DNA of 64,000 bases. It comes from Calliopsis andreniformis. Taxonomy: Eukaryota; Arthropoda; Insecta; Hymenoptera; Andrenidae. The stretch is taken from positions 12,502,961 through 12,566,960 of the forward strand of contig NC_135071.1 of NCBI RefSeq assembly GCF_051401765.1, given 5' to 3'. Positions within the stretch are counted from its first letter, which is position 1; each line of letters starts with the position of its first letter. The notes beneath the pieces are model-generated. The model saw only the letters and a list, made by a program, of their open reading frames with translations, made no database searches and was not told the DNA's origin. A program made the translations under genes and the position numbers. Below are positions 49,772 to 62,400 of this stretch, piece after piece.

Positions 49772-50640
49772 ATAACTAATTCCTTTAAAGACAGATTCAC
49801 TCAAATTGTATTCAATTGTTCAATTGAACCTAAAGAAAGTAAACAGTCAAAAATCGAACATGGATTCTACTTTAGCTTTTTTACTCCTACTTTTTACATT
49901 TTAATTCAATACCAACGTTTTTCAATGAGAAATCGTTCGGGAAGCATAAAATTAAGAATACTTATTTAGATCTCCCTTGCTATTTCTCAAAATTTCATAT
50001 TGTTTTTCACACTTTTGTATAGAAGACAAGGTGGAAACATGGATTTGCTTTCTAACGAGTTTTAAAAAATCAGTGACTTAAATTTGGCTTTAATTTATTC
50101 GTTATATATTCCTCTCTTATATTTAAGAATATGAAGCAGACAAGAAAACTTACTTAGGCTATTTCACATTGTGCAATAGCAAAAACGATACGAAAATCAG
50201 TACAATACAAAGGCTTCAAAATTCCTAAATGAATATAAATTTTTGTAGAACGCATCGATGACGATACCGCCATGAAACAAATGGTGGAGCCAGACGAGGT
50301 GGACATCGTAGATGATACTGACTTATTTCGACCACGAAGGCTGACATGTATCCCTCCTTCTTTTCCCTCAAAATGAGCCAGAATCAATCATAGTGCTTGT
50401 GCTATGAAATACCTTTTTCAACGTTGCAGAGATGGTGTGTGCCGAAATGGTTTCTGCGTTTGCCGCTAAACCATAAATCAATGCAATACACTTGATATTC
50501 GTGTGAACCATTCGATGCTTTCTATTGAACTCAGTAATTGAAAAGCTTCGTCTTTGCTGTGAACACTATCGTGCAATTGGGTCTTGGTTACAGAATACTC
50601 TGTATCGTAAATTTTAATATTTCTATACAATAAAAAGAAT
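49772..50640 (+). repeat. Duplicated segment of the second defensin gene
   Basis: Corresponds to about 11420-12620: intron 1, exon 2 and the 3' region including the poly(A) signal (AATAAA at 50629). Shared words include AAATTTGGCTTTAATTTATT and ATATATTCCTCTCTT. The duplicate begins just after the position of exon 1, so it has no promoter, start codon or signal peptide. About 300 bases are missing from the intron relative to the parent. Confidence 0.85.
50249..50469 (+). pseudogene. Defensin pseudogene, exon 2 only
   Basis: 221 bases, exactly the length of exon 2 of the second defensin (12218-12438), with acceptor TTTTTGTAG and terminal stop kept, so no frameshift has occurred. Two changes inactivate it. 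The codon for the tryptophan at mature position 12 is now TGA, and the cysteine at mature position 24 has become tyrosine. The second mature residue pair and the arginine-rich loop have also changed, and a new cysteine appears in that loop. Exon 1 is absent. Similarity stays high (RIDDD, EPDEVDIVDDTDLFRPRR, NHSACA, NGFCVCR), so the duplication is fairly recent. Confidence 0.9.
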
Positions 50641-50665
50641 TGTGTCTGCAGAAATTTATTTTAAT

Positions 50666-50947
50666 GCTTATGTGAAAAACTGAAATCTTTTAAGTGGTAT
50701 GGCTCAGGACAAAACCTCTCAACCCAAGCTTAGGTTTTATAAACGAAAATTCGACATACACCATCGTCCAAAAATGTTAGGACACCTGGCAACAAAACTT
50801 TGACTAGCTTATGTGAAAAACTGAAATCTTTTAAGTGGTATGGCTCAGGACAAAACCTCTCAACCCAAGCTTAGGTTTTATAAACGAAAATTCGACATAC
50901 ACCACCGTCCAAAAATGTTAGGACACCTGGCAACAAAACTTTGACTA
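50666..50947. repeat. Tandem duplication of a 141-base unit
   Basis: Copies at 50666-50806 and 50807-50947 begin GCTTATGTGAAAAACTGAAA and end CAACAAAACTTTGACTA. The only difference I see is CACCATCG against CACCACCG. It contains GTCCAAAAATGTTAGGACAC, a short palindrome-like word resembling the ends of some Tc1-type elements. It starts about 20 bases after the end of the defensin duplicate. Confidence 0.92.
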
Positions 50948-50949
50948 AT

Positions 50950-52390
50950 ACAGATAAATTTTCATTTGCAGAATTTGGGTTACTCCGAATTCGAATCGCA
51001 GAGGCAAAATAATGCACCTGTGCATGTGGCAAATAAATCGAGTTAAAGTGAGTTTGAGAAGTTTTCACATGGGAACGAAAGGAAATGAACAAAATTATAA
51101 TTTCATAGAGGTTTTCGAATTATAGAGATTCGAGTATACAGATTCAGCTGTATGGAATTGCTTATTTCGAAGTGAGTTTCAATCCTTAAATTGGGGTGTA
51201 TGTTATTTCCTCGCGTGGGAAAAGTGATAACTCGACCCAGATTCTAGCATCACCCTATATACAGTTACGTATATTCGATATTTACAGAGCTGTTCGAACG
51301 TACAATGTTTGTACGCGAAGATAGTTTGATTGCTCGGTTAGCGCAGACTTCCAGCATGAGAGCTGGTCGAAGCTTAGTCGAGATAACTTTGAAGGATCCT
51401 GAAGTGATATGAAGCAGTGTAACAGGTTAGAATGAGGAGAATGGAAGAATAAGTCTATTAAATATTACAGATATGTGTATGCCTAGCCATATGTGTCGCA
51501 AGTAGGATAACTCGTTAGAACAATGATATTACAAGTAGTTTTCAGTACATACTGGGGACAAATTGAGTTTGGAAAATGAACAAGTAAACTCGTTATTTTT
51601 TGTGCAGTCATCTGTGCAGCATGCGGGCGATCGTTATCGTGAAACAAAATTGTGCTTTTGTCGATTGACGAAGATAATAACTCTGTTAACGTTATGTGCC
51701 CAGTTTTTAACAATGCAAGCCTGCATGTAATACATCATACTTTATTCAGAAGAGAAATGCTGTGACGCAGGAATGAAGTAATGGTTCTTCTTTGCGGTTT
51801 TGTGTTTCATTAAAAAATGTCTCTTTTAAGGTTCTCTGCTGCTACGAGTGAATTGCAAACTTTGGAAAGTTTCAAATGTTTGTGATAATACCGTGTCTAT
51901 TCGTTGAAATGTTTTTCGTTGGTTCTACAAAAATGAAAATTTTAATATGTTGGATATGCAGAGTCCATCGCTAAGTGATGGCGATTTAATTCAATCTGCA
52001 TTACCAATATGTCGATATCTAAAAGAGGTTCGCAATTAAAACGTTCTGCATTTTTCAGCAGAAAATCAATGAATCCACATTTTCTGCATTAGTAATTTGC
52101 TTACAAAACTTTCTTCAATTTAGCTTACATTTTCTATCACTAAATCAGCAGCAATACAAACTTCAAACTCTTGTAATAATAATCACATTCAGGATTCATA
52201 ATTCATCAAACCTCAACATAATTGCAAGCTCTAAAAACTGATTTAGCGACCAATGTTTTAAACCAATTGTAAAAGTAAAATATAATATCAGATTGGAAGA
52301 CTCATAAGTCAATTCCTGCTGCTTTAATTCAATTAAAATCAATTCTCATTCAACTTGAAACCCACGAAACTTCGATCTACAAGAAGCGTC
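50950..52390. other. Intergenic DNA with a transposase remnant
   Basis: No functional gene is seen. The only recognisable item is the decayed mariner piece at 51483-51760. Confidence 0.45.
51483..51760 (-). pseudogene. Decayed mariner-type transposase fragment
   Basis: The minus-strand frame contains STILFHDNDRPHAAQMTAQK, which matches the second catalytic aspartate block of mariner transposases (HDNARPH, followed by a T..KL helix). Downstream the expected proline-rich PYSPDL block is only partly recognisable and in another frame. Upstream there are stops within what would be the preceding catalytic region. No terminal inverted repeats were identified. The fragment is inactive. Confidence 0.55.
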
Positions 52391-52950
52391 TAATGTTTTC
52401 GTTGAACGAGTATTATCCGAGTCATCAAAGTCCTCCGACGCTCCCGCTTCTCCCTCAGCAAGGAAAAACGATTGCAGCCGTGGCGTGCACGATTGAACAG
52501 CGGCCCTTCGTCGATACAGCCGCTTCGATCGGTGCTCGATCGATCGGGGACATCAATAGTGGTCCCGACAGGCGATCAGAAATTGGCAATCGGTGGAGGT
52601 CGGATTTAGCTCGTTGGGAAATCATCGATTGCGCGGCCGAACTTTCTGTTTTCTGAAAATGACGCGGATGCGCAGAAAGTTTGACGTCAAACGTTCTCGA
52701 TTAATGGAGAGGACCTTTCGGCTGCCATGGATATTGATTTTCCACGGTTTCGAGGTTTCTAGAGCAGTCGACGGCGTAGCGCAGACGCCACCACTCTCAA
52801 CATGGCGGTCCACCACACTCGGATCCTTTCGCGTCGTGTTTCAACGTGCTCGGCTAGCCAGCTGCAGAATTTTGCAAGGATGAGGCCAGCGATTCAGCGA
52901 CCTGTGCAGATAGTTTAAGTCGAGGAGCGGACACGGTGATTTTGATCAAC

Positions 52951-54334
52951 ATGCCCGCGGGGGCATGTGCCACTGTCACGTGTTTCGTGATCATCGCGTC
53001 GATCACGCTCGCCAATGGTAAGCTTTCGCCTTGCCTCTGTTTCAATCAATTGTTTTGGGAGAGTCTTACTGTGACAGAGTTAACAGGATCGTGTTTGGAG
53101 GATCGAATGATTCTGTTGCTCTCATAGCGAAAGAATCTTTCATCGATGTGGATGAAGGTGTCTGTTTCCTTCAGACTTTCATTCTGCTTCACTGATAAAC
53201 TTTATTCGAGTCTTCTCTGGGTATTATAGCGTTGCTCAGTTGAGCTAAAGTCACACCTGTTGACAGTTGGTTTCCTGAATTTTATCTTTCTGCTACCGTC
53301 TTATTGTTTGAGTTATCTTTTATTCGAAAATTGAGTGTGAATTATCTGTGAAGTAAGAGTTTATGAATCATTGAAGAGAACTTTAGCATATTAAGGTGAA
53401 GAATTAAGGGAAATACTTTCGTTGATTTTATCGTATTGTTTCTAAATGAGTAAATGAATGACCATCGTTTGATTTCATGCACCCATCAGGACAAATATTG
53501 TCCAAGGAACATCGAACTCACGCTGCTTCGAAACGAGTAAATGATTTATGGTGTTATCAATGCCACACGATGGAAGATGGAGAAAAATGCTCCAATCTGA
53601 CCGAGAATTACAGTGATTTCAAGCACAAATGCACCGGCGACAAAAGGACATGCATGGTAATGAACGATAACAACGATTCAAGCGCTCCTTGATTATACTC
53701 GACACGCGTGAATTATACAAAATGTTCGACAGTTTGCCTCAAGATATATTTCGTATTTTTATTGAAAACAAAACAGAATTGCTAGCTTGTCAAAATAACG
53801 CAAGCTGTACTCTGTAATCACTGTTCTTGTGCTCTAAGAATAATGTAAAGCCAGAGTACATTAAGCCCACTTATTTTCTGTGTGCCTTAACACACTTTGG
53901 CTCAAAGTCCAAATATAATTTCGAAATTATTTGAAAATGCCTAATTTTGGACTTGTACTGTTCTTCAACTCACCCATTCATTTACTTTTCACATTTATTC
54001 TCTCATTACATTTAGCCTTTTTATATTTAATTTTTCTTCTCATATTTAACTTCTTTGCTTCCAGGTGAAACGAGTTTCTTACACCACTAGCACAGAGAAC
54101 TCAACGTCTAGCCCGCAAACATGGTCCATGGAAAGGAACTGTACTAGCAAATGCGAGCCAGGCTGCATAGTAATAGGAGAGCGCACGAAGCTGAACTCGT
54201 GCACCGCCTGCTGCGAGGAATCGTTTTGCAATTTCGGAACAGCCGCTGCCAATAATTTAATAATGAGAGACATCGATCTCATCCTAGCTTTAACTTTACA
54301 AATTATATTAACTATTATCATGCATCCATCGTGA
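52951..54334 (+). CDS. Ly6/uPAR-domain protein, probably GPI-anchored
   Basis: Three exons: 52951-53017, 53490-53656 and 54065-54334; donors GTAAGC and GTAATG, acceptors CACCCATCAG and TTGCTTCCAG; all phases agree. The 167-residue product has a signal peptide (MPAGACATVTCFVIIASITL, cut after about residue 22) and then a cysteine-rich three-finger domain from LWCYQCHTMEDG to the hallmark CCEESFCN. A hydrophobic tail (LILALTLQIILTIIM) at the very end is typical of a GPI attachment signal. N-glycosylation motifs include NLT and NST. Insect relatives (Sleepless/Quiver, Boudin, Crooked and others) act at the cell surface on channels, receptors or septate junctions; which branch this belongs to cannot be told from sequence alone. 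ATG at 52951 was chosen because the in-frame non-ATG start at 52936 adds nothing to the signal. Poly(A) signal AATAAA at 54433. Confidence 0.88.
53838..53977 (-). mobile_element. Partial copy of the 60001-60395 element in the Ly6 intron
   Basis: On the minus strand it begins ATGGGTGAGTTGAAGAACAG, continuing TACAAGTCCAAAATTAGG, the same end as the element at 60001. Further in, GTACATTAAGCCCA matches the complement of TGGGCTTAATACAT there. One terminal repeat only. Confidence 0.65.
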
Positions 54335-54432
54335 CACAGTAAAGAGAATGCTATCCAACCTTCCTTGTAAATAATTCAAATTACTCCTTCACTTCAAGCT
54401 ATCAAGCTGCTGAATTGTAACGCGTTTACACA

Positions 54433-54438
54433 AATAAA
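54433..54438 (+). terminator. Poly(A) signal of the Ly6 gene
   Basis: AATAAA 99 bases after the stop codon of the Ly6 gene. Confidence 0.55.
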
Positions 54439-54439
54439 A

Positions 54440-56485
54440 GTTTCGTGTTTCCGTCACAGCTGAAAGTGCAAATTTCATTTGTCGCGAAAACAAAGGGAAG
54501 CAGCAGGGTTATTTGGAAGTGTCTTAACTACAACGTCTCTTTTGAGAATAAAGTTGACAAGCTAAAGTGATCTGCTTGATTGTATTATTATAATTAACTA
54601 TTACTCTATAGTACCACGTTATTCGTGGTTAAATTCAATAGAATTTGAACAATTATCTTCATTCTCATCCACAGATTTCTCATATTATAGTAATATTAAA
54701 ATTTTTATTCAATTCTATGTGACTTTAAATATTTTAAGACAATAAAGTTTTGTTGAATAATTAAAAAGCAGTGGGACGCAAGTTTAATATTCGCCTTGTA
54801 ATGCTGTATTATTGACTGAAGTGGTAAGTACTGTCCATTGCTGATGAGTTAGCAGAGGCACTCGAATATTCAAACAAATGAACACTCCACAATGAACTAC
54901 TACACCAATCAAATCTGCATTCTCTCCGATTGGCAATTTATCAGCAACGCACAGTGTTATAGTAGAAGTAGATTTCTATTACATTAAATCGCAAATAAAA
55001 GCCCTGAATATTACCCAAGGTACCAACATTAAAATCGACAGAGAAGGATTAATGATGTATCCCCATCAGATACCGAAATTTAATCCACCGTAAGTTATAC
55101 ACCTACAGCTGCAGCCAATTAAGGAAGCTACAAAGCTTAAATGAAACCATTTAATTCCAAGAGGACCGTTCTGTTGGACAACATCTTGGAAATCTGCGCG
55201 CGGTGTTCCTGGAAGCAAAGAAAGCTTCAATTGAGTGCCAATCGTTTTCTCCGTATTAGTGGATTCTACAGCGTTTCTCAAAGATTCTCGAAATCACGTT
55301 ACCGAGAATCAGTCTAATATTCACTCTTGCAATTTAATCACAGTAACGCCTCGAATCCCTTGAATGATCATTTGAAGTTATCAATTAATTTCGGGAAACT
55401 TTAGAAGCGCGATCGTATCTCGTTCCAACTCATACTCAAAATTCTCAGCAATAGTAGAACAGTCAGCATCGCACGTGTTAGCTAAAACGGAGCACACCAT
55501 CTCGACGCCTCGAAGCATCGTCTCGGGCGTCTTTCGCAGAAACGAAAGGGGGCTACCAGATTTAATTTCCCTTATTAGACCCATTGGGCTCGAGAGCAGG
55601 CGACTCGGTTCTTGTTCAAGAGAAGCGAGAATTCTCGGAGGAGGGAACGGTTAAAGATGAAATCATCGGCCCCTTGTTAACTGGCAGGATCGAACAATGC
55701 ATTCACCAGCATCGTCGTTTCTCGGTGATTGCACATAAAGCTGCCATTATTAGAACTCCAGCGGGCGGCAAGCGCTGGGGCTTTTTCCAACCCAGTGCAA
55801 CACGTTCTTACGCACAATTAGCTGGTGCATTCGCGTGCCAGCGTTGCGTTCTGTCCATGTGGCCGCCAGTTGCATCAGCACCGCCATCCGCCTCGTCTAG
55901 ACCGCTTTAATTTGACGCTCATTCGGAATATCGCGTTTACACGCGCCACTATTCACTCGACGTCGGGAGCGTGGCGTTTTCCCAACCGTGGACGAAAAAA
56001 TTCGCGCTAGCTCGAAGCTCGCTCGGCTACGAGCACTGGCTCGGCGATTGCCTCGCGACAATTCTTATCACGCGCCCCACTTTTCCCTCTATCCTCGATG
56101 CAACAGTTGCGATTGCATCGTTATTCCTGAATTGTCTCGTCGTAGCACTTGTTGCAACGTGGATTAAACAAGATTTCGACGCTTACTTTGGCACGCGCGA
56201 GGGTCTGTGAATTTGGTGACTGTGATAAGATGTGATCAATCGTTTAGATTGGAGGCTCAGAGATTGTACGCTTGCTACAGATTCTAAATACTCGACCACT
56301 GCTTTCTGTCTTCGCATCTTGCGATGAGAAGCCTCAGTTCGCGAAAAAGGGACACTTTGGAATCTAAACTCGACCTGGAACGATCCGTGAAACGATCTAT
56401 ATAATCTAAATTGTTAAAGATCTTCTCGCCACCTGATCGCGATTGAACCAGTGAATAATAATGGAACTTCATTAAACATTGAGAC
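54440..56485. other. DNA between the Ly6 and ADAMTS genes
   Basis: No gene supported. The part from about 55380 to 56220 is GC-richer, has open frames on both strands without motifs (for example 55584-55910) and probably holds the ADAMTS promoter and 5' untranslated exon(s). Confidence 0.45.
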
Positions 56486-59400
56486 ATGACGCGATCGAAG
56501 CTCCCCAGTTTACTCCTGACCACGTGGCTGCTGGGCACGATCGCGACTAAATCACGAGTAAGCGACTTTCTGCAGAGCCTACAGGGGTACGAGATCGTTT
56601 ATCCACGCGTGATTCCTGGTCAGAGCGGGCGGAGCAGGAGATCGATTTTCGAGCAGGGAAACGAGGATGTCGAGGAGCCCATGTTCATCGAGATTAGCAA
56701 CTGGACCTTGAGGACGGTCGCGAATAATCGACTAACACTCTCGTCCAATTTCACCACTGATTGGGTGTCCTCGACCCAAACAAGGTCCTTTAGCCTGGAC
56801 ACGAGTATGGACTGTGATCTACGTCAGGGCAGTCTGGAAGGCACGCGTTCCATGGTTGTGGTCACCCTTTGCGAGGAGGAGATGTACGCTTTGATCCTGA
56901 CAGATCGAAAATTGTTTTTCGTTCAGCCTCTAATGGACGGCCAGCACGTGATGTACGAGCCGAAGCAGACCAGGTGGTGGTCGTTCAAGGAAAACCCAGA
57001 CGTCGTGTCTGTGAACAGAGAAAAGCCTGCAGGTGCGTTTGTCAACGCGCTAACTTCTAATTTTTGAGATAGGGTATTACAGACGTGACCCCTTGCCTTG
57101 CAATACGCGGTCGTGTCGCGAACAGCTTGACCTTTAATCTTTTAACTGAACAGCGTTTCCGTGGGATGTGGTGAAATTGGAAACGGAATCGTTTTGTTGG
57201 GGAAAAATCGAAAAATCTAATAGCGCTCAGATGTTTACAATTCGCTTCAATTCTTGGAGTGCGAATATATCAACCAGAACTATTGACTTACAAATTAACT
57301 GTTTCCGCTGTGGAAGTTGTGGAATACGCGCGAACAGCAACTCTAATAATAAAATATTTCTGTGGCGCGAATCTTTTTGTTAACGATGATTTTATTGTAG
57401 AACGACAGTTTTTTCACTTTCTTGGAGGGTCTTTAAAAAATATCTTAAAATGACACTGACCTACTTAAGCGTAATTCATATGTCATCACCTAAAAGTTAT
57501 TTGTGATTAATCAGTTCATACGTGAAAAAGTTTTACTTAATTGGGGACACATTTGAATGGAAATAGACTACAATAATTCTCTGGAACTTTTTCTCAACGA
57601 AGGAAATTGAATTTTGTAAACTGTCTAAAACCCAGTTATTAACGCGATAGAGTTGCATAACGTACTAAAGAATTACTAACTTTATAGCCGACGTAGCTTA
57701 AACTATAATGGAATTTTGTACATGCGTTCGGAAAATTCGGGATGTACAATATATGGCTTAATAGCTTATTACATAATCCCTTAATTAACCTGATCTCCGA
57801 TGACCGTGAAGCACTACAGTTCCCTTTTCGTTTCTCTCGATTATGCACGAAACACTATTCAACTAAAAAGCATAAAATATACAAAAATTAATCACACACT
57901 TGAAAATCGTTCGTCTTCAAATTATAAAACGTTTCTTTATTCTTCCTTGGAAAATAAAAAGGATTAGATAAGCACAGTCTACTATTCCATATTCTTTTGG
58001 CACAACCTTATCCCAAGGTTCTCTTCAGCCGATCCTTTATTCAACAGAATTAAACGAAGAGCAATAAATTATTTATAGAATTCAAAAAAATCGATAAGAA
58101 GCCAAAACGGAGGAGGCGGGACTCCATAGACCACTATGCTCGAGAGTTCTATAATCTATCCGGCGATGTCTTCGATATGGAATATCCAGAGGCAGAGAAA
58201 TTGATTTTGTACGATGAAAGGGATGAGATGTCAACCGAGTATAACGACACGATCATAGAAGAACTGTCCACCGACGCGAATTATGAGGATCTTGGATATT
58301 TTTCCGGTCCAACGTGGCAGAGAAATAAAATACCAAGTGAGCGAAAAAGAGGATTTTAAAACATTACGCATGTGATAAGATTATTCAGAATTCATAGATC
58401 ACTCATTCATTTTGAAGTAAAGCACAGAAAGATAGAATGTTTATTTAACGCTTCGGAAGTTCATTTAAAAAAATATCTGAGGGAGTCAGAATATTTTTCT
58501 TCGCGAGGGATGCAGGAGAAAAATCAACATAGTTCAAAAATTGGAATTTTAAAGAAGAGTAACATATAGTCTAATTGTAATGTTTACAGAGTTATAAAAC
58601 TAAGTCATAGTTGTAAAATAAGCTTGAAATTGTTTTTACCCCTCCTATTGTTAGACCTTCGAAGAAAGTACTCAAACCGTGTCAAAATAATTAATACAAT
58701 TTTAGGAAAGAAAACGATCGTTAAAGAGTCCCCACCAAGATGGCTGGAACTTGGAATAGCTGCTGATTATACAGTAGTAGATTTCCATGGAAAGAGAGTC
58801 CAGCAGTACATTTTAGCTCTCTTGAATATTGTAAGTAAAGTAACACAAAATCAGCAATGCTACGACGAAAAGAATACACAAATAAAACTGCATTTTCATT
58901 CTGTGAATATGCGTTCTGACCTAGGTGAGTGCAATTTACATGGATCCATCGCTAGAATCGAACATGTTCTTGGTGATCGTACGAATGATTTTATACGCGG
59001 AAAAAAGAGATGGTATGGTAAGCAATTCAAACTTCATGATGCACTGGCACAAACGCTACTCTTTATAACTGTAATCGTACAGAGTGGTAATTCAAGTATT
59101 GATATTAGTTTTATGTGCTGTCAATAGGTTCGTCGCGGCGATGCCAGACGATCTCTCGAGAATGTTAACAAATGGAACAGGAAAATGTTATCCAACGCGA
59201 ATGTGAACCATGATGTCGCGGTATGGTTGACACGTTTGGACATCGGTGGTCCTTCTGGATATGCACCTGTCTCAGGAGTGTGCGATCCTGCGCGATCCTG
59301 TGCTCTGAACCGAGACGAAGGCTTAACTAGTGCATTTATCATTGCTCATGAAGTTGCACATATGTGAGTACTTCACGTATCCTTGAAGTTACGTCATTGT

Positions 59401-62400
59401 AATTTCTGTTCTTCCAATCGATTCTTGTGAAAGTAACATTAAATACCGCTAAGGTTCAAACGTGTGAAACGTCAATTAGAACATTCTATGTACATTCCTA
59501 AAGTGTGAAGAAAAATACTCGTCTGCAACGTAATTTACATACAATTAAAAGTCATTTCTATTCTTTTGTTTCGTGTGCCTCCTGCCTGGAAAGGTGTAGA
59601 AAATTGTTAAGTGCTTCGTTTGTAACTATACGATAGCAACACAGGATTTAGTCGTTTTTCTTCGTTAGTTTGTACTTACTAAGTGAATTAAGATGCTCAA
59701 GCAAGGCTTAAGCATGCTACAGTGAACTCGAATTTGATCATCAAAATTTCAGAAGTTATCATATGTTTGCTACTTAATATAGTACCTTAGTAATAACTTC
59801 AAACTTGCTTGCTACCTGAGGAAGTTCATCAACTAGAAGTCTCGAATCAAGTTGTAAATTATGGGACGCTAGTCCTAAATCTAGTTACACATCAAGTTTA
59901 AGATCTCGAACTTTGGAGTCAGCTAATCTCTGACGTATGTTATTTCCTTTAATATATATATACTCGAAAGACTAATTATAATTATTCATATTTAATTGAA
60001 TGGGTGAGTTGAAGAACACTACAAGTCCAAAATCAGTAATTTTCAAATAATGGCAAACCTGTATCTGGACCTAGGACTAAAGGGTCTTAAGTTATACAGA
60101 AAACAAGTAGACTTAATATACTCTGATTCTATGGTCCAACTATGTGATAAAATAGACAGAACTACATTTTGGAATACCTCAAAATGTGGTCTTTGGTTCG
60201 AAATCAGCCATATTCAAATAATCTCAAAGCCATGGACCCCAGAGTCAAAGTGTATTAAGTTACACAGGAGATAAATGGGCTTAATACATTCTGGTTCTGT
60301 GGTTCAGATATCTACATGAAATAGACAATTACATATTGCAATCAAATGTCCCAAAATATGATCTTTGGACTAGTACTGTCCTTCGACTCACCGATTCGAT
60401 TAAAGCCAAATAGTATTCATAACGTTAATAGATCATATAGGCTACTTCCGCCAAGTACTCGATTTCGTTATCGTATGAACATGTTTCCCTTAGTCTAGGC
60501 TTAACTCACGATGGCGATGAATCCACCGGAAATGCCTGCAAAGAGGAAGGCTCTCGAGGGAGCGTGATGGCGCCGATCGTTGCCGCGACATTTCATCGCT
60601 TTTATTGGTCTCCCTGCTCGAAGAAAGAGTTCCACCGACGTGTGAGGTCAGAAACATCGTTTTACTCGACAATATCCTTTTTTAGAATTACATACTCCTA
60701 AAATAGGTACTTGCAGACGGTGGTCGTGTTTGTTGAACAAACCGAAGCACGAGAGTTCTACCCAGCTGAAAGCCACTGTACGCGAAACGTTCACGATGGA
60801 CGAGCAGTGTCGCATGGAATTCGGCGACGGGTATGTACTATTTATTTATAGTATAACACTACTTAGCGTATCATGCTAAGCTGTTTTTACTTCAATTTAG
60901 TTACGAACTCTGCAAAAGTTTTGAGGTCGTGGAGCCGTGTTCTCATTTGTGGTGCGGCAATAGCAATATTTCTCAAAGTTGCAAGACCAAGAAGGGTCCA
61001 CCTTTGGAAGGAACAGAGTGTGGCGTCTCTAAGGTAAGTATTTAGATATTCTTAAATACCACACCCAAATTGACAGAGTTTATTATCGAATATACTGGGA
61101 TGAAACACTGTATATTAAGAAAATTAAAGTGTTCATAATAAAAAGAGTCTTTGTCAAACTTTACGATTTTTGCATAAGAACACATTCTTATATTCGTGAC
61201 ATAATGGAACCTGTTTTATCAAGAGTGCAATACATGTACTATAACAGATATTTTGTTAAAAAGAACACTAATGTATTGAACAAGAATTAAAGGTGCTACA
61301 GTACTTTTTACTCTCCTAAAAAAAGAGAAAAAGTTGATAAGAGTCGTTTTTATTATTTGAATTATCTTATCAGTTCTTTATAAGCGAAGACGCTATTGTT
61401 CTAGTGGTGCATAAATGGACGATGTCAATGGAGCAACAAAAATTTCGACTTTGGAATAGCACTGAATAGACCAAGGGATGGTGGCTGGAGTGCGTGGAGT
61501 GCCTGGGACAAATGTTCCAGGACATGTGGGGTAGGAATCCAATGCAGGACTCGAAAATGCAACAGACCCCTGTTAGTACTGTGTTAACTAACGATAAGTG
61601 AAGCTTCCTACGCCAAATCTGAAAATTACAGACGTCTCTGATCACCCCATTACTCGTGCTTTCAATGAGAAAGTAGAAACTTCACGAAATTTTTTCTGCT
61701 TTAAAGGCCTGCTTACGGTGGAAAATATTGTTCAGGTTCCAGCGACGACTGCAAACTTTGCAATTTACCCAAGTGTTCGTCGCCCATCGATCTAAGAGCC
61801 CAACAGTGTTCCAAACTCAATGTTTTACACCTTGAAAGAGTTCCATTCGACAACGACGTGACTTGGCTACCGTACGAATCCGATCAAGGGAACTTGAAGT
61901 GTCAGTTAGTTTGCAGGAGCAAAGAGACGGGTGAAGTATTTTACAGCAGAAAAAATTTGATCGATGGCACACCGTGCTCTTATGGATCGACAGATGTGTG
62001 TATACAGGTAACTCGTAAGGATTGAAATGGAAGATGAAAGTAGTCAGAAATTTAAGGAACTCGTGAAAAGACTATAAAATGATTTTATGAACTACTGTGT
62101 GAGGATTGATGGCTCGCCTAGCAAGTAGAATAGTTTTAAATTAGAAATAAGATAGGGTTAAATAGCAAAGGTTTAATAGCTTCTGAAGTTTCGATTATCA
62201 AATTTGAACAAACTTGAAATCCTGCCAGCGATTTGCTTTAATCTTTTACGCTTGGAAGTTAATTTCTATATTCATTTGGACTCTTGTTTCTATATCTCCA
62301 ACAGCTACTATGTATCATAAGATCATAAAACTGCTTTTTCTCATTTCATTTCAACTGCTTTTCTCATTTAATAATTAATCCATCAAGGTTCAAAGTTGCA

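Noticed and set aside
55584..55910. 108-codon open frame before the ADAMTS gene
   Set aside because: Its first codons are non-conserved in appearance, it has no domain, and it lies in a GC-rich probable promoter region.
58624..59127. A single 167-codon ADAMTS exon
   Set aside because: The frame after 58830 lacks family residues. Splitting it at GTAAGT (58831) and using 58925-59017 in another frame restores the conserved catalytic-domain segment ([22 protein letters not shown]).
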